Source: Paraburkholderia hiiakae (GTDB lineage Bacteria > Pseudomonadota > Gammaproteobacteria > Burkholderiales > Burkholderiaceae). From it: a stretch of 64,000 bases of DNA. The position numbers and the translations under genes are program-made. How positions within the stretch are numbered: the stretch's first letter is position 1; every line of letters begins with the position of its first letter. The stretch is from the NCBI RefSeq assembly GCF_904848665.1, contig NZ_CAJHCQ010000002.1, forward strand, positions 434,001-498,000. The letters are read 5' to 3'. Positions 27,563 through 36,475 of this stretch are shown here, in pieces. The notes under the pieces were generated by a model that was not told the DNA's origin, made no database searches, and saw only the letters and a program-made list of their open reading frames with translations.

Positions 27563-28966
27563 ATGGAAGAGACAAACATTACCGCGCGCGAAAAGGGCTT
27601 GCACAAAGCCTTGACGCAGCGGCAGATCACGATGATCGGCATCGGGGGCGCAATTGGCACGGGCCTGTTCATGGGCAGCGGCATCGCGATCGGTTACGCG
27701 GGTCCTGGGGTGCTCATCAGCTACGCGATCGCCGCGCTGATCGCCGTGATCATGGTGTTCAGCCTGGCGGAGATGGCCGTGGCGCACCCGACCGCCGGTT
27801 CGTTCGGCACGTACGCGGAGATGTACCTGAGCCGCGGGGTTGGCTTCGTCGTGCGCTACACGTACTGGATCATCGAAGTGGTCGCTGTCGGCGGCGAAGC
27901 GATCGCCGTTGGCGTCTATATGGGCCTCTGGTTCCCGGGCATCCCCGTGTGGATGTGGTCCATAGCGTTCGGCATCGCGCTGGTCTATATCAACTGCCGG
28001 TCGGTGACCAACTTCGGCTCGTTCGAGTACTGGTTTGCGTTGATCAAGGTGGTGGCGATTCTCGGCTTCATCGTGGTCGGGCTCGCGCACGTGTTTGGTA
28101 TCGGAACGGGAACGCCCGCAGTTGGCCTGCACAACCTGACCGGCTTGCCGGGTGGCTTCATGCCGCATGGCTTCAGCGGCGTGTGGATGGGCGTGCTGAT
28201 GGCGATCTTCTCGTTCTACGGCGTGGAGATCGTGGCCGTGACCTCGGGCGAAGCGCAAGATCCGTCGCGCGCCATTCCGCATGCCCTGCGCTCGATGGTG
28301 CTGCGCCTCACGCTCTTCTACATCCTCGCGCTCGGCATCATGGTCGCGTACCTTCCGTGGACCGAAGCCGGTGCGAAGGTGGTGCAGCAAAGCCCGTTCG
28401 TGAAGCTCTTCGCGCATGCAGGGATTGCGCACGCGGCAGGGCTGATGAACTTCGTGGTGATCACGGCGGCGCTCTCGAGCATGAACACCAACATCTACCT
28501 GTCCTCACGCACGTTGTTCTCGCTTGCGCGCGGCGGCTACGCACCGCGTTGGCTCGGCTCGCTGACTGCGAACGGCACGCCGCTCGTCGCCACGCTCATC
28601 TCGGGCGCCGGCATTCTGGCAGCGGCAGCGGTGTCTTTCTTCAGCCCGCTCGCGTACAACTATCTGTTCGGTATTGCCTTGTTCGGCGGCATCTTCGTGT
28701 GGATCGTGATCCTGGTTACGCATCTGCGCTTCCGTCGTGCATGGCGTGGTCGCAAGCTGCCGGTGCGCATGCCGCTGTTCCCGATCGCCCAGATCACCGG
28801 TATTGCATTGCTGAGTGCGATTCTGATCACGATGGGTCTGGATACCGAATTCTGGAACATCTCCTGGATCGTCGGCGTGCCCTGGCTGATCGTGGTTTCC
28901 GTCGTGTACCTCGTCTACCGCAAGCGGCTCGCGCAATCGGTGGTCGCTAACACCGCCAGCGCCTGA
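27563..28966 (+). CDS. Amino acid permease (AAT/APC family)
   Basis: A 467-residue 12-helix inner membrane symporter. GIGGAIGTGLFMGSG in helix 1 and VAVTSGEAQDPSRAIPHA are AAT-family signatures, as in GabP, ProY and AroP. ATG 27563 has AAGGA upstream. The frame is open to 27482 inside the previous gene but that region is not permease-like. It points to an amino acid as the substrate of the 23245-33313 cluster. Two hairpins follow its stop. Confidence 0.92.
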   Translation: MEETNITAREKGLHKALTQRQITMIGIGGAIGTGLFMGSGIAIGYAGPGVLISYAIAALIAVIMVFSLAEMAVAHPTAGSFGTYAEMYLSRGVGFVVRYTYWIIEVVAVGGEAIAVGVYMGLWFPGIPVWMWSIAFGIALVYINCRSVTNFGSFEYWFALIKVVAILGFIVVGLAHVFGIGTGTPAVGLHNLTGLPGGFMPHGFSGVWMGVLMAIFSFYGVEIVAVTSGEAQDPSRAIPHALRSMVLRLTLFYILALGIMVAYLPWTEAGAKVVQQSPFVKLFAHAGIAHAAGLMNFVVITAALSSMNTNIYLSSRTLFSLARGGYAPRWLGSLTANGTPLVATLISGAGILAAAAVSFFSPLAYNYLFGIALFGGIFVWIVILVTHLRFRRAWRGRKLPVRMPLFPIAQITGIALLSAILITMGLDTEFWNISWIVGVPWLIVVSVVYLVYRKRLAQSVVANTASA

Positions 28967-28980
28967 GCGTCATGAGGGCC

Positions 28981-29031
28981 GGGTTGTGCAACACGCACAA
29001 CCCACTGGAAAGGGCCTGTCAACAGGCCCTT
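28981..29031 (+). terminator. Two consecutive hairpins between permease and oxidoreductase genes
   Basis: GGGTTGTGC-AACAC-GCACAACCC (28981-29003, nine-pair stem) is followed by AAGGGCCTG-TCAA-CAGGCCCTT (29010-29031, nine to ten pairs). Neither has a long T tract, so termination may be partial; they could act as an attenuator or mRNA-stabilising element that lowers expression of the downstream oxidoreductase. Confidence 0.6.
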
Positions 29032-29101
29032 CCTCGCAGCGCGCATGCGGTGACATGGCTTCAAAGAACCGTGTCGGTTCGGATCACCCAAAAGGAACAC
29101 C

Positions 29102-31303
29102 ATGGCCGAGCGGTCATTTGTAGAGGAAGTGAAGAAGCTGCGCCTTCAGGCCGGCGACGTTTTCAGCGGCGAGGGAATTCTCGCCGTGACCAAGGCGCTG
29201 CTGGAGTCCGGCGTGGCGTATGTGGCCGGCTATCAGGGCGCGCCGATCTCGCATCTGATGGACGTGCTGGCCGATGCTCAGGATATCCTGAGCGATCACG
29301 GTATCCGTTTCGAGAACAGCGCGAGCGAGGCGACAGCCGCCGCGTCGCTGGCTGCTTCGGTGAACTATCCGCTGCGCGGCGCGGTGACGTTCAAGGCGAC
29401 GGTCGGCACGAATGTCGCGTCGGACGCGCTTGCGAATCTCGCATCGGGCGGCGTGAAGGGCGGCGCGCTCATCATCGTCGGCGAAGACTACGGCGAAGGC
29501 TCATCGATCATGCAGGAACGCAGCCACGCATTTGCGATGAAGTCGCAGATCTGGCTGCTCGACCCGCGCCCGAACTTGCCATGCATCGTTCAGGCGGTGA
29601 AAGACGGCTTCGATCTGTCCGAGGCGAGCAACACGCCCGTCATGCTGCAACTGCGCATTCGCGCGTGCCATGTGCATGGGCAGTTCGTCGCGTCGGATAA
29701 CCGCGTCTCGACTTTCTCGATCAAGGACGCACTCGAAAAGCCTGAGCGCGATGTCAACCGCATCGTGCTGCCGCCCGCAAGCTTTCTGCATGAGCAGGAG
29801 AAGGTCAAGCATCGCTGGCCGGCAGCCGTGAAGTTCATCGAAGAACGGCAGCTCAACGAATTTTTCTCTGCCGACGCCGCCGACATCGGGATCGCCGTGC
29901 AGGGCGGCAGCTACAACACGGTGCTGCGCGCGCTGGAACGTCTGGATCTCGCAGACGTCTATGGCGAATCGAAGATCCCGCTTTATGTCATGAACGTGGC
30001 CTATCCGCTCATCGACTCCGAGTGGCAGCGGTTTTGCGCAGGCAAGCGCGCCGTGCTCGTGATCGAAGAAGGGCAGCCGAACTTCGTCGAGCAAAACGCC
30101 GGTGCGATTCTTCGCCAGACGGATTGCACGGCGATGCTGCACGGCAAGGACATGTTGCCGCTTGCCGGCGAGTACAACACGGCCACTGTGTTGAAGGGAC
30201 TGCGAACGTTTTTCGAGCGCTATGGCGTGCTCGCGCCCGAGCCGGCTGCGCCCGCCACGCGCAAGGTGATTCCGCTTGTGGCTGCACCGGCGGATCCGGT
30301 GCCTGCTGCGGATGCGCCATTGCCTGCCGCCGAGCAGGTTTCCCCGCTCGACGACAATGTGCACGCACGGCCTCCCGGATTCTGTACCGGTTGCCCGGAG
30401 CGGCCGATCTTCACGGCGATGAAGCTGGTCGAGCGCGAACTCGGACCGCGCCATGTGAGCGCCGATATCGGCTGCCATCTGTTTTCGATCCTGCCGCCGT
30501 TCAATCTCGGCAGCACGACAATGGGCTACGGTCTCGGTGGCGCGAGCGCCGCGGCACTGAACGTGCCAGGGGGCAAGCGAGCGATCTCGGTGATGGGCGA
30601 CGGTGGGTTCTGGCACAACGGTTTGACGAGCGGAATCGCAAACTCCGTCTTCAACAAGAGCGACAATCTGACCGTTATCGTCGACAACAGCTATACGTCC
30701 GCAACGGGCGGCCAGGACATTCTCTCGTCGACGGCTCTGAATCCGACGCGCAGCACCGGGCACGAGATCGAACGTGCCGTGCGAGGCGTCGGGGTGAAGT
30801 GGGTCCGTACGATTCGTCGTACGTACGATCTGAAGTCGATGATGGCGAGCTTGAAAGAAGCGTTGACCACCGGCGAGAAAGGACCGAAGGTGCTGATCGC
30901 GCAAAGCGAGTGCATGCTTAACAAGCAGCGCCGTGAAAAGCCGAAGACGCGCGCAGCAATAGCCGCTGGCGAGCGCGTAGTGCGTGAGCGTTTTGGCGTC
31001 GACTCCGATACCTGCACGGGCGACCACTCGTGTATCCGCCTTTCGGGCTGTCCGTCGCTTTCGGTCAAGCCCAATCCCGACCCGCTGCGCACCGATCCTG
31101 TGGCGACGGTGCTCGATAGCTGCGTGGGCTGCGGGCTGTGTGGGGAAGTGTCCCATGCAGCCGTGCTGTGCCCGTCGTTCTATCGCGCGCAGATCGTCAG
31201 CAACCCGACCCGCATGGACCGGCTGCGCCAGCGTATCCGCGAAGGTCTGATCGGCTGGCTGCAGCGACGCGACGCCGCGCGTCGTGCCCGCTTTGCCTTT
31301 TGA
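29102..31303 (+). CDS. Indolepyruvate:ferredoxin oxidoreductase-like alpha subunit
   Basis: A 733-residue thiamine-diphosphate enzyme. The N-terminal half has the pyrimidine-binding domain (AGYQGAPISHLMD), the C-terminal half the ThDP/Mg motif near residue 499 (MGDGGFWHNG ... VDNSY). Around residues 638-690 are iron-sulfur cysteines (CTGDHSCIRLSGC and SCVGCGLC). It oxidatively decarboxylates aryl-pyruvates to aryl-acetyl-CoA with ferredoxin as acceptor. AAAAGGA precedes ATG. It pairs with the next gene. Confidence 0.88.
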   Translation: MAERSFVEEVKKLRLQAGDVFSGEGILAVTKALLESGVAYVAGYQGAPISHLMDVLADAQDILSDHGIRFENSASEATAAASLAASVNYPLRGAVTFKATVGTNVASDALANLASGGVKGGALIIVGEDYGEGSSIMQERSHAFAMKSQIWLLDPRPNLPCIVQAVKDGFDLSEASNTPVMLQLRIRACHVHGQFVASDNRVSTFSIKDALEKPERDVNRIVLPPASFLHEQEKVKHRWPAAVKFIEERQLNEFFSADAADIGIAVQGGSYNTVLRALERLDLADVYGESKIPLYVMNVAYPLIDSEWQRFCAGKRAVLVIEEGQPNFVEQNAGAILRQTDCTAMLHGKDMLPLAGEYNTATVLKGLRTFFERYGVLAPEPAAPATRKVIPLVAAPADPVPAADAPLPAAEQVSPLDDNVHARPPGFCTGCPERPIFTAMKLVERELGPRHVSADIGCHLFSILPPFNLGSTTMGYGLGGASAAALNVPGGKRAISVMGDGGFWHNGLTSGIANSVFNKSDNLTVIVDNSYTSATGGQDILSSTALNPTRSTGHEIERAVRGVGVKWVRTIRRTYDLKSMMASLKEALTTGEKGPKVLIAQSECMLNKQRREKPKTRAAIAAGERVVRERFGVDSDTCTGDHSCIRLSGCPSLSVKPNPDPLRTDPVATVLDSCVGCGLCGEVSHAAVLCPSFYRAQIVSNPTRMDRLRQRIREGLIGWLQRRDAARRARFAF

Positions 31304-31320
31304 TAAGCAAGAGTTCAATC

Positions 31321-32826
31321 ATGAAAGTCCAACCGATCAAGATCGCCATTCTCGCCATGGGCGGCGAGGGCGGCGGCGTGCTCGCCGACTGGATCGTCGA
31401 CCTCGGCGAGCACAACGGCTACTACGCGCAGACCACGTCAGTGCCCGGCGTCGCGCAACGCACCGGCGCGACCATCTATTACGTCGAACTGTTCCCACGG
31501 GAAATCGCGGAGCGCGCCGGCCGCCAGCCGGTGCTCGCGCTGATGCCACTGCCCGGCGACGTCGACGTCGTGCTCGCCTCCGAACTGATGGAGGCCGGAC
31601 GCGCGGTGCAGCGAGGTCTCGTAACGCCTGAGCGCACGACGCTCGTAGCTTCCACGCATCGCGTCTATTCGATTGCCGAGAAGACGGCAATGGGCGACGG
31701 CCTGGTGGATAGCGACGCGTTGATCGCGCATGCCGGCAAGGCGGCGAAGCGCTTCGTGCGCTTCGATATGGCTCGTGCGGCCGAAGCCTCCGGCAGTGTG
31801 ATCAGCGCGGTGCTGTTCGGCGCACTGGCTGGCACGGGCGTGCTGCCGTTCAGCCGCGAGCAGTTCGAGGCGACCATCGAGCGTGGCGGCGTTGGCGTGA
31901 AGCCAAGCCTGAGCGCGTTCGGCATGGCGTTCGTGAAGGCGAACGATAGCGGACACCCTGCAGGCGAAGCCGAAGAATCCGCGACCGCCGGCATCGAAGC
32001 GAAGCCACGCAACGCAGAGGTGGTGGCGCTCGTCGAACGCGTTCGTACCCAGTTCCCCGCCGGGATGCAGCAACTCGCGATGGAGGGCGTGCGCCGCCTG
32101 ATCGATTATCAGGACCCCGACTATGCAGGCCTCTATCTCGATCGCCTAGCCGACATGCAGCGCGCGCTCAAGCAGCAGGACGTCACACTCTTGCGCGAGA
32201 CGGCGCGCCATCTGGCGCTGTGGATGTCGTATGAGGACACGATCCGCGTGGCCGACCTCAAGACGCGGGGCTCACGCTTCGAGCGGGTACGCGACGAAGT
32301 GCGCGCGAAAGCGGATCAACTTCTGGCGATCAATGAGTTCATGCATCCGCGTCTCGAGGAAATCTGCGAGACGCTGCCTGCCTCGATCGGTCGCTGGCTG
32401 ATGCGTCCGCACTGGGTGCATCGCCTCGTGCGTCGCGTCACGCGCTCGGGCCGGGTGGTGACCACCAGTTCGCTGCGCGGGTACGTGATGCTTTATGCGG
32501 TATCGCGCATGCGGCGCTGGCGGCGCGTCACGCTGCGCTATCAGATGGAAAACGCGCGCATCGAACAGTGGCTGCGGCAGGTGCTCGACACGGCACAGCG
32601 CAACCCGGCGCTTGCCGTTGAGGTGGCGCAATGTCAGCGGCTCGTCAAGGGCTACAGCGACACGCACGCACGCGGGTTGGCGAACTATGAAAAGGTGATG
32701 GCCGCCGTGGTCCGTGCGGGCGCGTTGCTGGCGCCCGCCACGCTGCGTGAGCTGCGCGAGGCGGCGCTAGCCGACGAGCACGGGAAAAAGCTTCAGGCGG
32801 CACTCGCGCGGCACGCGTTGGCCTGA
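31321..32826 (+). CDS. Indolepyruvate oxidoreductase-like beta subunit with C-terminal DUF6537-type extension
   Basis: A 501-residue protein. Residues 1-210 are the 2-oxoacid oxidoreductase gamma/beta domain (ILAMGGEGGGVLADWIVDL, then QTTSVPGVAQRTGATIYYVE). The rest, about 290 residues, is a helical extension found in aerobic proteobacterial forms (DUF6537-like). It starts 18 bases after the alpha subunit. Together they would form an aryl-pyruvate oxidoreductase. The frame is open to 31138 within the previous gene; ATG 31321 matches the family start. Confidence 0.85.
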   Translation: MKVQPIKIAILAMGGEGGGVLADWIVDLGEHNGYYAQTTSVPGVAQRTGATIYYVELFPREIAERAGRQPVLALMPLPGDVDVVLASELMEAGRAVQRGLVTPERTTLVASTHRVYSIAEKTAMGDGLVDSDALIAHAGKAAKRFVRFDMARAAEASGSVISAVLFGALAGTGVLPFSREQFEATIERGGVGVKPSLSAFGMAFVKANDSGHPAGEAEESATAGIEAKPRNAEVVALVERVRTQFPAGMQQLAMEGVRRLIDYQDPDYAGLYLDRLADMQRALKQQDVTLLRETARHLALWMSYEDTIRVADLKTRGSRFERVRDEVRAKADQLLAINEFMHPRLEEICETLPASIGRWLMRPHWVHRLVRRVTRSGRVVTTSSLRGYVMLYAVSRMRRWRRVTLRYQMENARIEQWLRQVLDTAQRNPALAVEVAQCQRLVKGYSDTHARGLANYEKVMAAVVRAGALLAPATLRELREAALADEHGKKLQAALARHALA

Positions 32827-32875
32827 GCGAGGCGCAGACAAATCGGTACAGCGAATCATCATGCAGGCATGCAAT

Positions 32876-33313
32876 ATGAGCAACGTTTCATTCAGACGCC
32901 GGCACAAGATCCACTTTTCCGAGTGCGATCCTGCTGGCATCGTCTTCTACCCGCAATACTTCGTGCTATTCAACGATCTGATCGAAACATGGATCGACGA
33001 GTTGCTGCCTTCGGGGTATCACGGCGTGATCGTGGAGCGCAGGATCGGCTTGCCGACCGTGCATCTGGAAGTCGATTTCAAGGCGGTCAGCCGCATGGGC
33101 GACCAGGTGTGGCTCTCGCTCGAAGTCGTGCGGAAGGGGGAGCGTTCGCTTACCCTCGCGTGGCAGTGTGCTGGCGTGGACGGCGACGTCCGGATGGTGG
33201 CGACGCAGGTCATCGTGACGACTTCGCTCGACACGCATCGGTCGGTTGTTATTCCGGAGGACCTGCGTGCAGCGATCGAACGCGAAGGTTCCGGCGCGAG
33301 GGTGCCTGTTTGA
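32876..33313 (+). CDS. 4-hydroxybenzoyl-CoA thioesterase-like hotdog protein
   Basis: A 145-residue hotdog-fold thioesterase. HFSECDPAGIVFYPQYF contains the catalytic Asp (D18), close to the 4-hydroxybenzoyl-CoA thioesterase of Pseudomonas. It could hydrolyse the aryl-acetyl-CoA made by the preceding oxidoreductase, releasing the arylacetate. ATG 32861 five codons upstream is an alternative start. It ends the plus-strand cluster and faces the MarR gene. Confidence 0.87.
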   Translation: MSNVSFRRRHKIHFSECDPAGIVFYPQYFVLFNDLIETWIDELLPSGYHGVIVERRIGLPTVHLEVDFKAVSRMGDQVWLSLEVVRKGERSLTLAWQCAGVDGDVRMVATQVIVTTSLDTHRSVVIPEDLRAAIEREGSGARVPV

Positions 33314-33364
33314 CGATTGCAGTGCGGAGAATACCGGGCAGCGGCTGCTGGACCAGTCTGGCGC

Positions 33365-33829
33365 TCAAACTTCCGTACGATGCAACTCGATCAACAGCCG
33401 CAGGGTTGCTCTCAGTTCCTCGGCTCTTTGCTTGCCGAGGGGCGCGAGGACGTGCTCTTCGTGTGCCCTGGCTTGTTCGATCAACGCCGAAACGAGATGC
33501 TGCCCTTGCGGCGTGATGCGAACGAGCGTCACGCGCCGGTCGGTCTCGTGGGGCAGGCGTTCGACGTATTCCTGCGCCTCGAGGCGGTCCAGCAACCGCG
33601 TGACCGTGGGTTGTTTGGTGACGGAGACTTGCGCCAGGCGGCCAATGCTGATGGGCTTGCCGTCGGAAAGGGTGGACAGAACCCGCCAGTCGGAGATCTC
33701 GAACCCGTTGGCCTGCACGATAGCGTGAAATTCGCCGGAGATGAGTTGACTGACCTGTGCGAGCAGCGCTGGCGTGTAGTCCTCAACAAAAGCCCGTGCC
33801 GGGGACGCGGTCGAACGTTTGGTATGCAC
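33365..33829 (-). CDS. MarR-family regulator
   Basis: About 154 residues. The winged helix is visible in SIGRLAQVSVTKQPTVTRLL and the wing in RLPHETDRRVTLVRITPQG. The open frame reaches 34114, but the upstream part is not MarR-like; GTG 33829 before HTKRSTASPARAF gives the usual length, though no ribosome site is clear. It is divergent from the cyclase gene at 34138, which it probably represses until an aromatic ligand is present. Confidence 0.82.
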   Translation of the reverse strand: MHTKRSTASPARAFVEDYTPALLAQVSQLISGEFHAIVQANGFEISDWRVLSTLSDGKPISIGRLAQVSVTKQPTVTRLLDRLEAQEYVERLPHETDRRVTLVRITPQGQHLVSALIEQARAHEEHVLAPLGKQRAEELRATLRLLIELHRTEV

Positions 33830-34137
33830 AGCTGAAGTGGCCTGAGATGGAGAGAAGGAATGGCAACCATAGCACGGAAAGTCATCTCGACGAGAGACAG
33901 AACGGCTCACGGATGACAGGCGCCAACACATGTGCGATACCCGCAGCGGCCCAGTCGGGTTAAGTACGATTCTGGATCGGATTCGGCGGTCCGGAAAACG
34001 TGATGAATGCGCGGGAGTAAGTTTTTTTAGAGTTGGCACTACGATATTTTTGTCAGCAGCATCAGCAATACGCAAGCTACGGCGGCTTTGCCGAAGCCAA
34101 TGACGGTTGTCCACAAATCACGGAGACGACAGGTAAT
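33830..34137. other. Intergenic region of the divergent MarR/cyclase pair
   Basis: About 308 bases with no supported gene. It must contain two promoters; an AT-rich stretch near 34020-34060 is a plausible promoter for the cyclase, and a small dyad GGCTT-N5-AAGCC lies at 34084-34098. Confidence 0.45.
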
Positions 34138-34920
34138 ATGACGACGATTCTCAATCAACTCACTCGCGAACTTACCCTCGGCGGGATTCGTACGGTCGAT
34201 CTGACGCATACGCTTTCGCCTGATTTTCCCGCCTTGCAGTTGCCGCCTGAATTCGGGCAAGTATGGTCGTTCAAAATGGAACAGATCAGTCGCTACGACG
34301 AGAAGGGTCCCGGTTGGTACTGGAACAATTTCTCTTGTGGCGAACACACCGGAACGCACTTTGATGCTCCGGTCCATTGGGTTACCGGCAAGGATCACGC
34401 ACACAACTCAGTCGATACGATTGACGTGAAGAATTTCATTGCGCCGGCAGTCGTGATTGACGCCAGCACGGAAGTGGCGGCCAATCCCGACTGGCTACTC
34501 ACGAAGGCATTCCTGGAACAGTGGGAGTCGCGGCACGGCCAGATACCTGCATCCGCATGGGTGTTGTTCCGCACCGATTGGTCCAAACGTACGGATCCTG
34601 CGGAGTTCGTCAACTTTCGGGAGGATGGCGCGCATACGCCGGGGCCGACGCAAGAGGCAGTGGAGTGGCTAATTCACGAGCGGAACGTGCACGGCTTTGG
34701 CGTTGAAACGATCAACACGGACGCTGGCCAGTCCTATGCCTGGCCGGTCCCATACCCGTGCCATACGCTGATGCACGGCGCCAATCGTTACGGGTTGCAG
34801 TGCCTGAATAATCTCGACGAATTGCCGCCAACTGGCGCGATGATTCTGGCCGCACCTTTGAAGATACAGGGCGGCTCCGGGAGTCCACTTCGCGTAATCG
34901 CGCTGGTACCCGGCCGTTGA
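34138..34920 (+). CDS. Cyclase-family (kynurenine formamidase-like) metal hydrolase
   Basis: A 260-residue protein with the diagnostic HTGTHFDAPVHW motif; H70, H74, D76 and H80 are metal ligands or catalytic residues, as in bacterial kynurenine formamidase. Related members act as isatin hydrolases and other amide or cyclic-ketone hydrolases. ATG 34138 follows an ACAGG-like ribosome site; the frame reaches 34033 but that part is not family-like. Divergent MarR control suggests an aromatic substrate. Confidence 0.87.
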   Translation: MTTILNQLTRELTLGGIRTVDLTHTLSPDFPALQLPPEFGQVWSFKMEQISRYDEKGPGWYWNNFSCGEHTGTHFDAPVHWVTGKDHAHNSVDTIDVKNFIAPAVVIDASTEVAANPDWLLTKAFLEQWESRHGQIPASAWVLFRTDWSKRTDPAEFVNFREDGAHTPGPTQEAVEWLIHERNVHGFGVETINTDAGQSYAWPVPYPCHTLMHGANRYGLQCLNNLDELPPTGAMILAAPLKIQGGSGSPLRVIALVPGR

Positions 34921-35045
34921 GCGTCTGGGAGAAGAATCTGTGTGGTGGGCGACGCGGCCGGGCAAGGCAGCGTCGCATCACGAAGGACGAGTGTTGCAGG
35001 CGAGGGCGCTTGCAGGGTATCGCACGAAGCGTTTATTTGTTCCCG

Positions 35046-35300
35046 CTACTGCTGACCAGGCGAATTCGCTCGCCGTTCCGCCACGATTCGTCCCGCTTCC
35101 TGGGCGTTGGCGGGGTAGTGCTCGAAGTTGATGGGCGGTTTGAATCCTGCGGCGCGCCAGGCGACAAGGTCAGACTGGACGTCCGCGCGAGCCAGGGGTG
35201 CCGACTGATATTGCGACGCCAGGGATGTTTGTGCATTCGCGGAAATGACTCCCGCCATGCCAAGCAGAACGCCCAGCACGCACCGGGTTTCGATCTTCAT
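35046..35300 (-). CDS. DUF4148 small exported protein
   Basis: An 84-residue protein with a signal peptide ending at VISANA and the short motif pattern LARADVQSDLVAWRAAGF then EHYPANAQEA typical of DUF4148, a family abundant in Burkholderiales. Function unknown; it is likely periplasmic. GGAGGA sits nine bases before ATG 35300. An in-frame upstream start is not needed. Confidence 0.85.
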   Translation of the reverse strand: MKIETRCVLGVLLGMAGVISANAQTSLASQYQSAPLARADVQSDLVAWRAAGFKPPINFEHYPANAQEAGRIVAERRANSPGQQ

Positions 35301-35680
35301 GACGTGTCCTCCGAAAAGGGGCGGCACAGTCACATTCTAGTCGCTACCGGGCGACTCGCCAGGGGTATTGCGCGAGGCGTTTCACCTGACAATTAGTGAG
35401 GCGAACGGCAAGCATTGTTGAAGCCTCGTCATGCTGCTGCGTCGCTCGCTTATGAGCACGGGGTGGAAGGATGGGAGCGAACCTGGTCAAGTGGCCGTTT
35501 ATTGGGCGAAGCCGCCGCCTGAATGTCACGGCAACGCGTTGGACGAAGTTTCCTTTGTGGCCGCATGCGACGAACAACGTCAGGAACAGATGGCAAGCGA
35601 GGACAGTGGGCACGATAGTGAATGCCTTGGGGCGCACGGGTCAGTCCCGTAAGCGACATCGTCAGACACGCAGCGCAGAA
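35301..35680. other. Intergenic region, nothing recognised
   Basis: About 380 bases between the DUF4148 gene and the GntR gene at the 3' end of the biuret operon. Frames on both strands lack ribosome sites and look like antisense composition. No clear terminator was seen. Confidence 0.45.
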
Positions 35681-36418
35681 CTAGCCTATGAACGGCAACT
35701 TCTCATCGCGCGCAGTCGCGAGCATCGACAGGGTGATCTTTCTCACTTCCAGCTTGCTTTGCGTAATGTGAGCGCGCAGCAGGATGCTCGCTTCGGCAAA
35801 CTTCCCGCGATCGATGAGGTTGAGCATCGTCGAATGCTCGTCGTAAGTCGCGCTCGTGCGATGCGCCTTGAGAAAATCGAGCCGTCGCACGATACGGATG
35901 CGTTCGGTCACCTCGTTGTGCACGCGCAGCATTTCGTCGTTGCCGGCAGCGCTCACGAGGCCGCGATGAAAACCCTCGTCCAGAACGAACATCGCGGCCG
36001 GATCGCTTTGGCGCTCGCCTTCCTCGACGCACCACACGGCCCGCAGTTCGTCCATGGCGTTGTGAGGGACCGCGGAGAGCCGCTCGATCGCCGCCAGCTC
36101 GAGTACGATACGCAAGTCGTAGAGCTGGTCGAGCCGGTTGAAGTCGATATCGCAAACTTTCCAGCCGCGCCGGAACCCCACCTCGAGATACCCTTCGCGC
36201 AGCAGGCGGAACAGCGCGTCGCGCACCGGTGTGCGCGACACGCCGTAATGCTGGGCGATGTCGTTTTCGGAGAAGCGGTCGCCAGGAAACAGGCGAAAGT
36301 TGAAGATGTCCTGCTTGATCAGCTGATACACCTGTTCTGCAAGCGGATTCGCGCTATAGACCACCTTCGCGCCAGTTGCTGTGGAGGCCTCCGCGGCCGC
36401 TTCGGGCAAGTCGTTCAT
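35681..36418 (-). CDS. GntR-family regulator (FCD type) of the biuret operon
   Basis: A 245-residue regulator. The DNA-binding domain is in the first 95 residues (DRFSENDIAQHYGVSRTPVR, LFRLLREGYLE) and the FCD domain follows with its metal-site residues (LDEGFHRGL, DEHSTMLNLI). It is the last gene of the minus-strand run that begins at 45081. It probably represses the operon from the palindrome at 45082 in response to a pathway intermediate; that link is inferred from position. Confidence 0.88.
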   Translation of the reverse strand: MNDLPEAAAEASTATGAKVVYSANPLAEQVYQLIKQDIFNFRLFPGDRFSENDIAQHYGVSRTPVRDALFRLLREGYLEVGFRRGWKVCDIDFNRLDQLYDLRIVLELAAIERLSAVPHNAMDELRAVWCVEEGERQSDPAAMFVLDEGFHRGLVSAAGNDEMLRVHNEVTERIRIVRRLDFLKAHRTSATYDEHSTMLNLIDRGKFAEASILLRAHITQSKLEVRKITLSMLATARDEKLPFIG

Positions 36419-36475
36419 GAGTCGGGTGTAGAAAACGTCGAAAGTTTTGCGGTGCGGCCGTGTGACGCCGGGCGA

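Noticed and set aside
29501..31318. 605-codon open frame on the minus strand
   Set aside because: It is antisense to the indolepyruvate oxidoreductase alpha gene, whose ThDP and Fe-S motifs are clear.
34033..34064. Second sigma-54-like TGGCAC element before the cyclase gene
   Set aside because: TGGCAC is present but the -12 GC at the required distance is missing.
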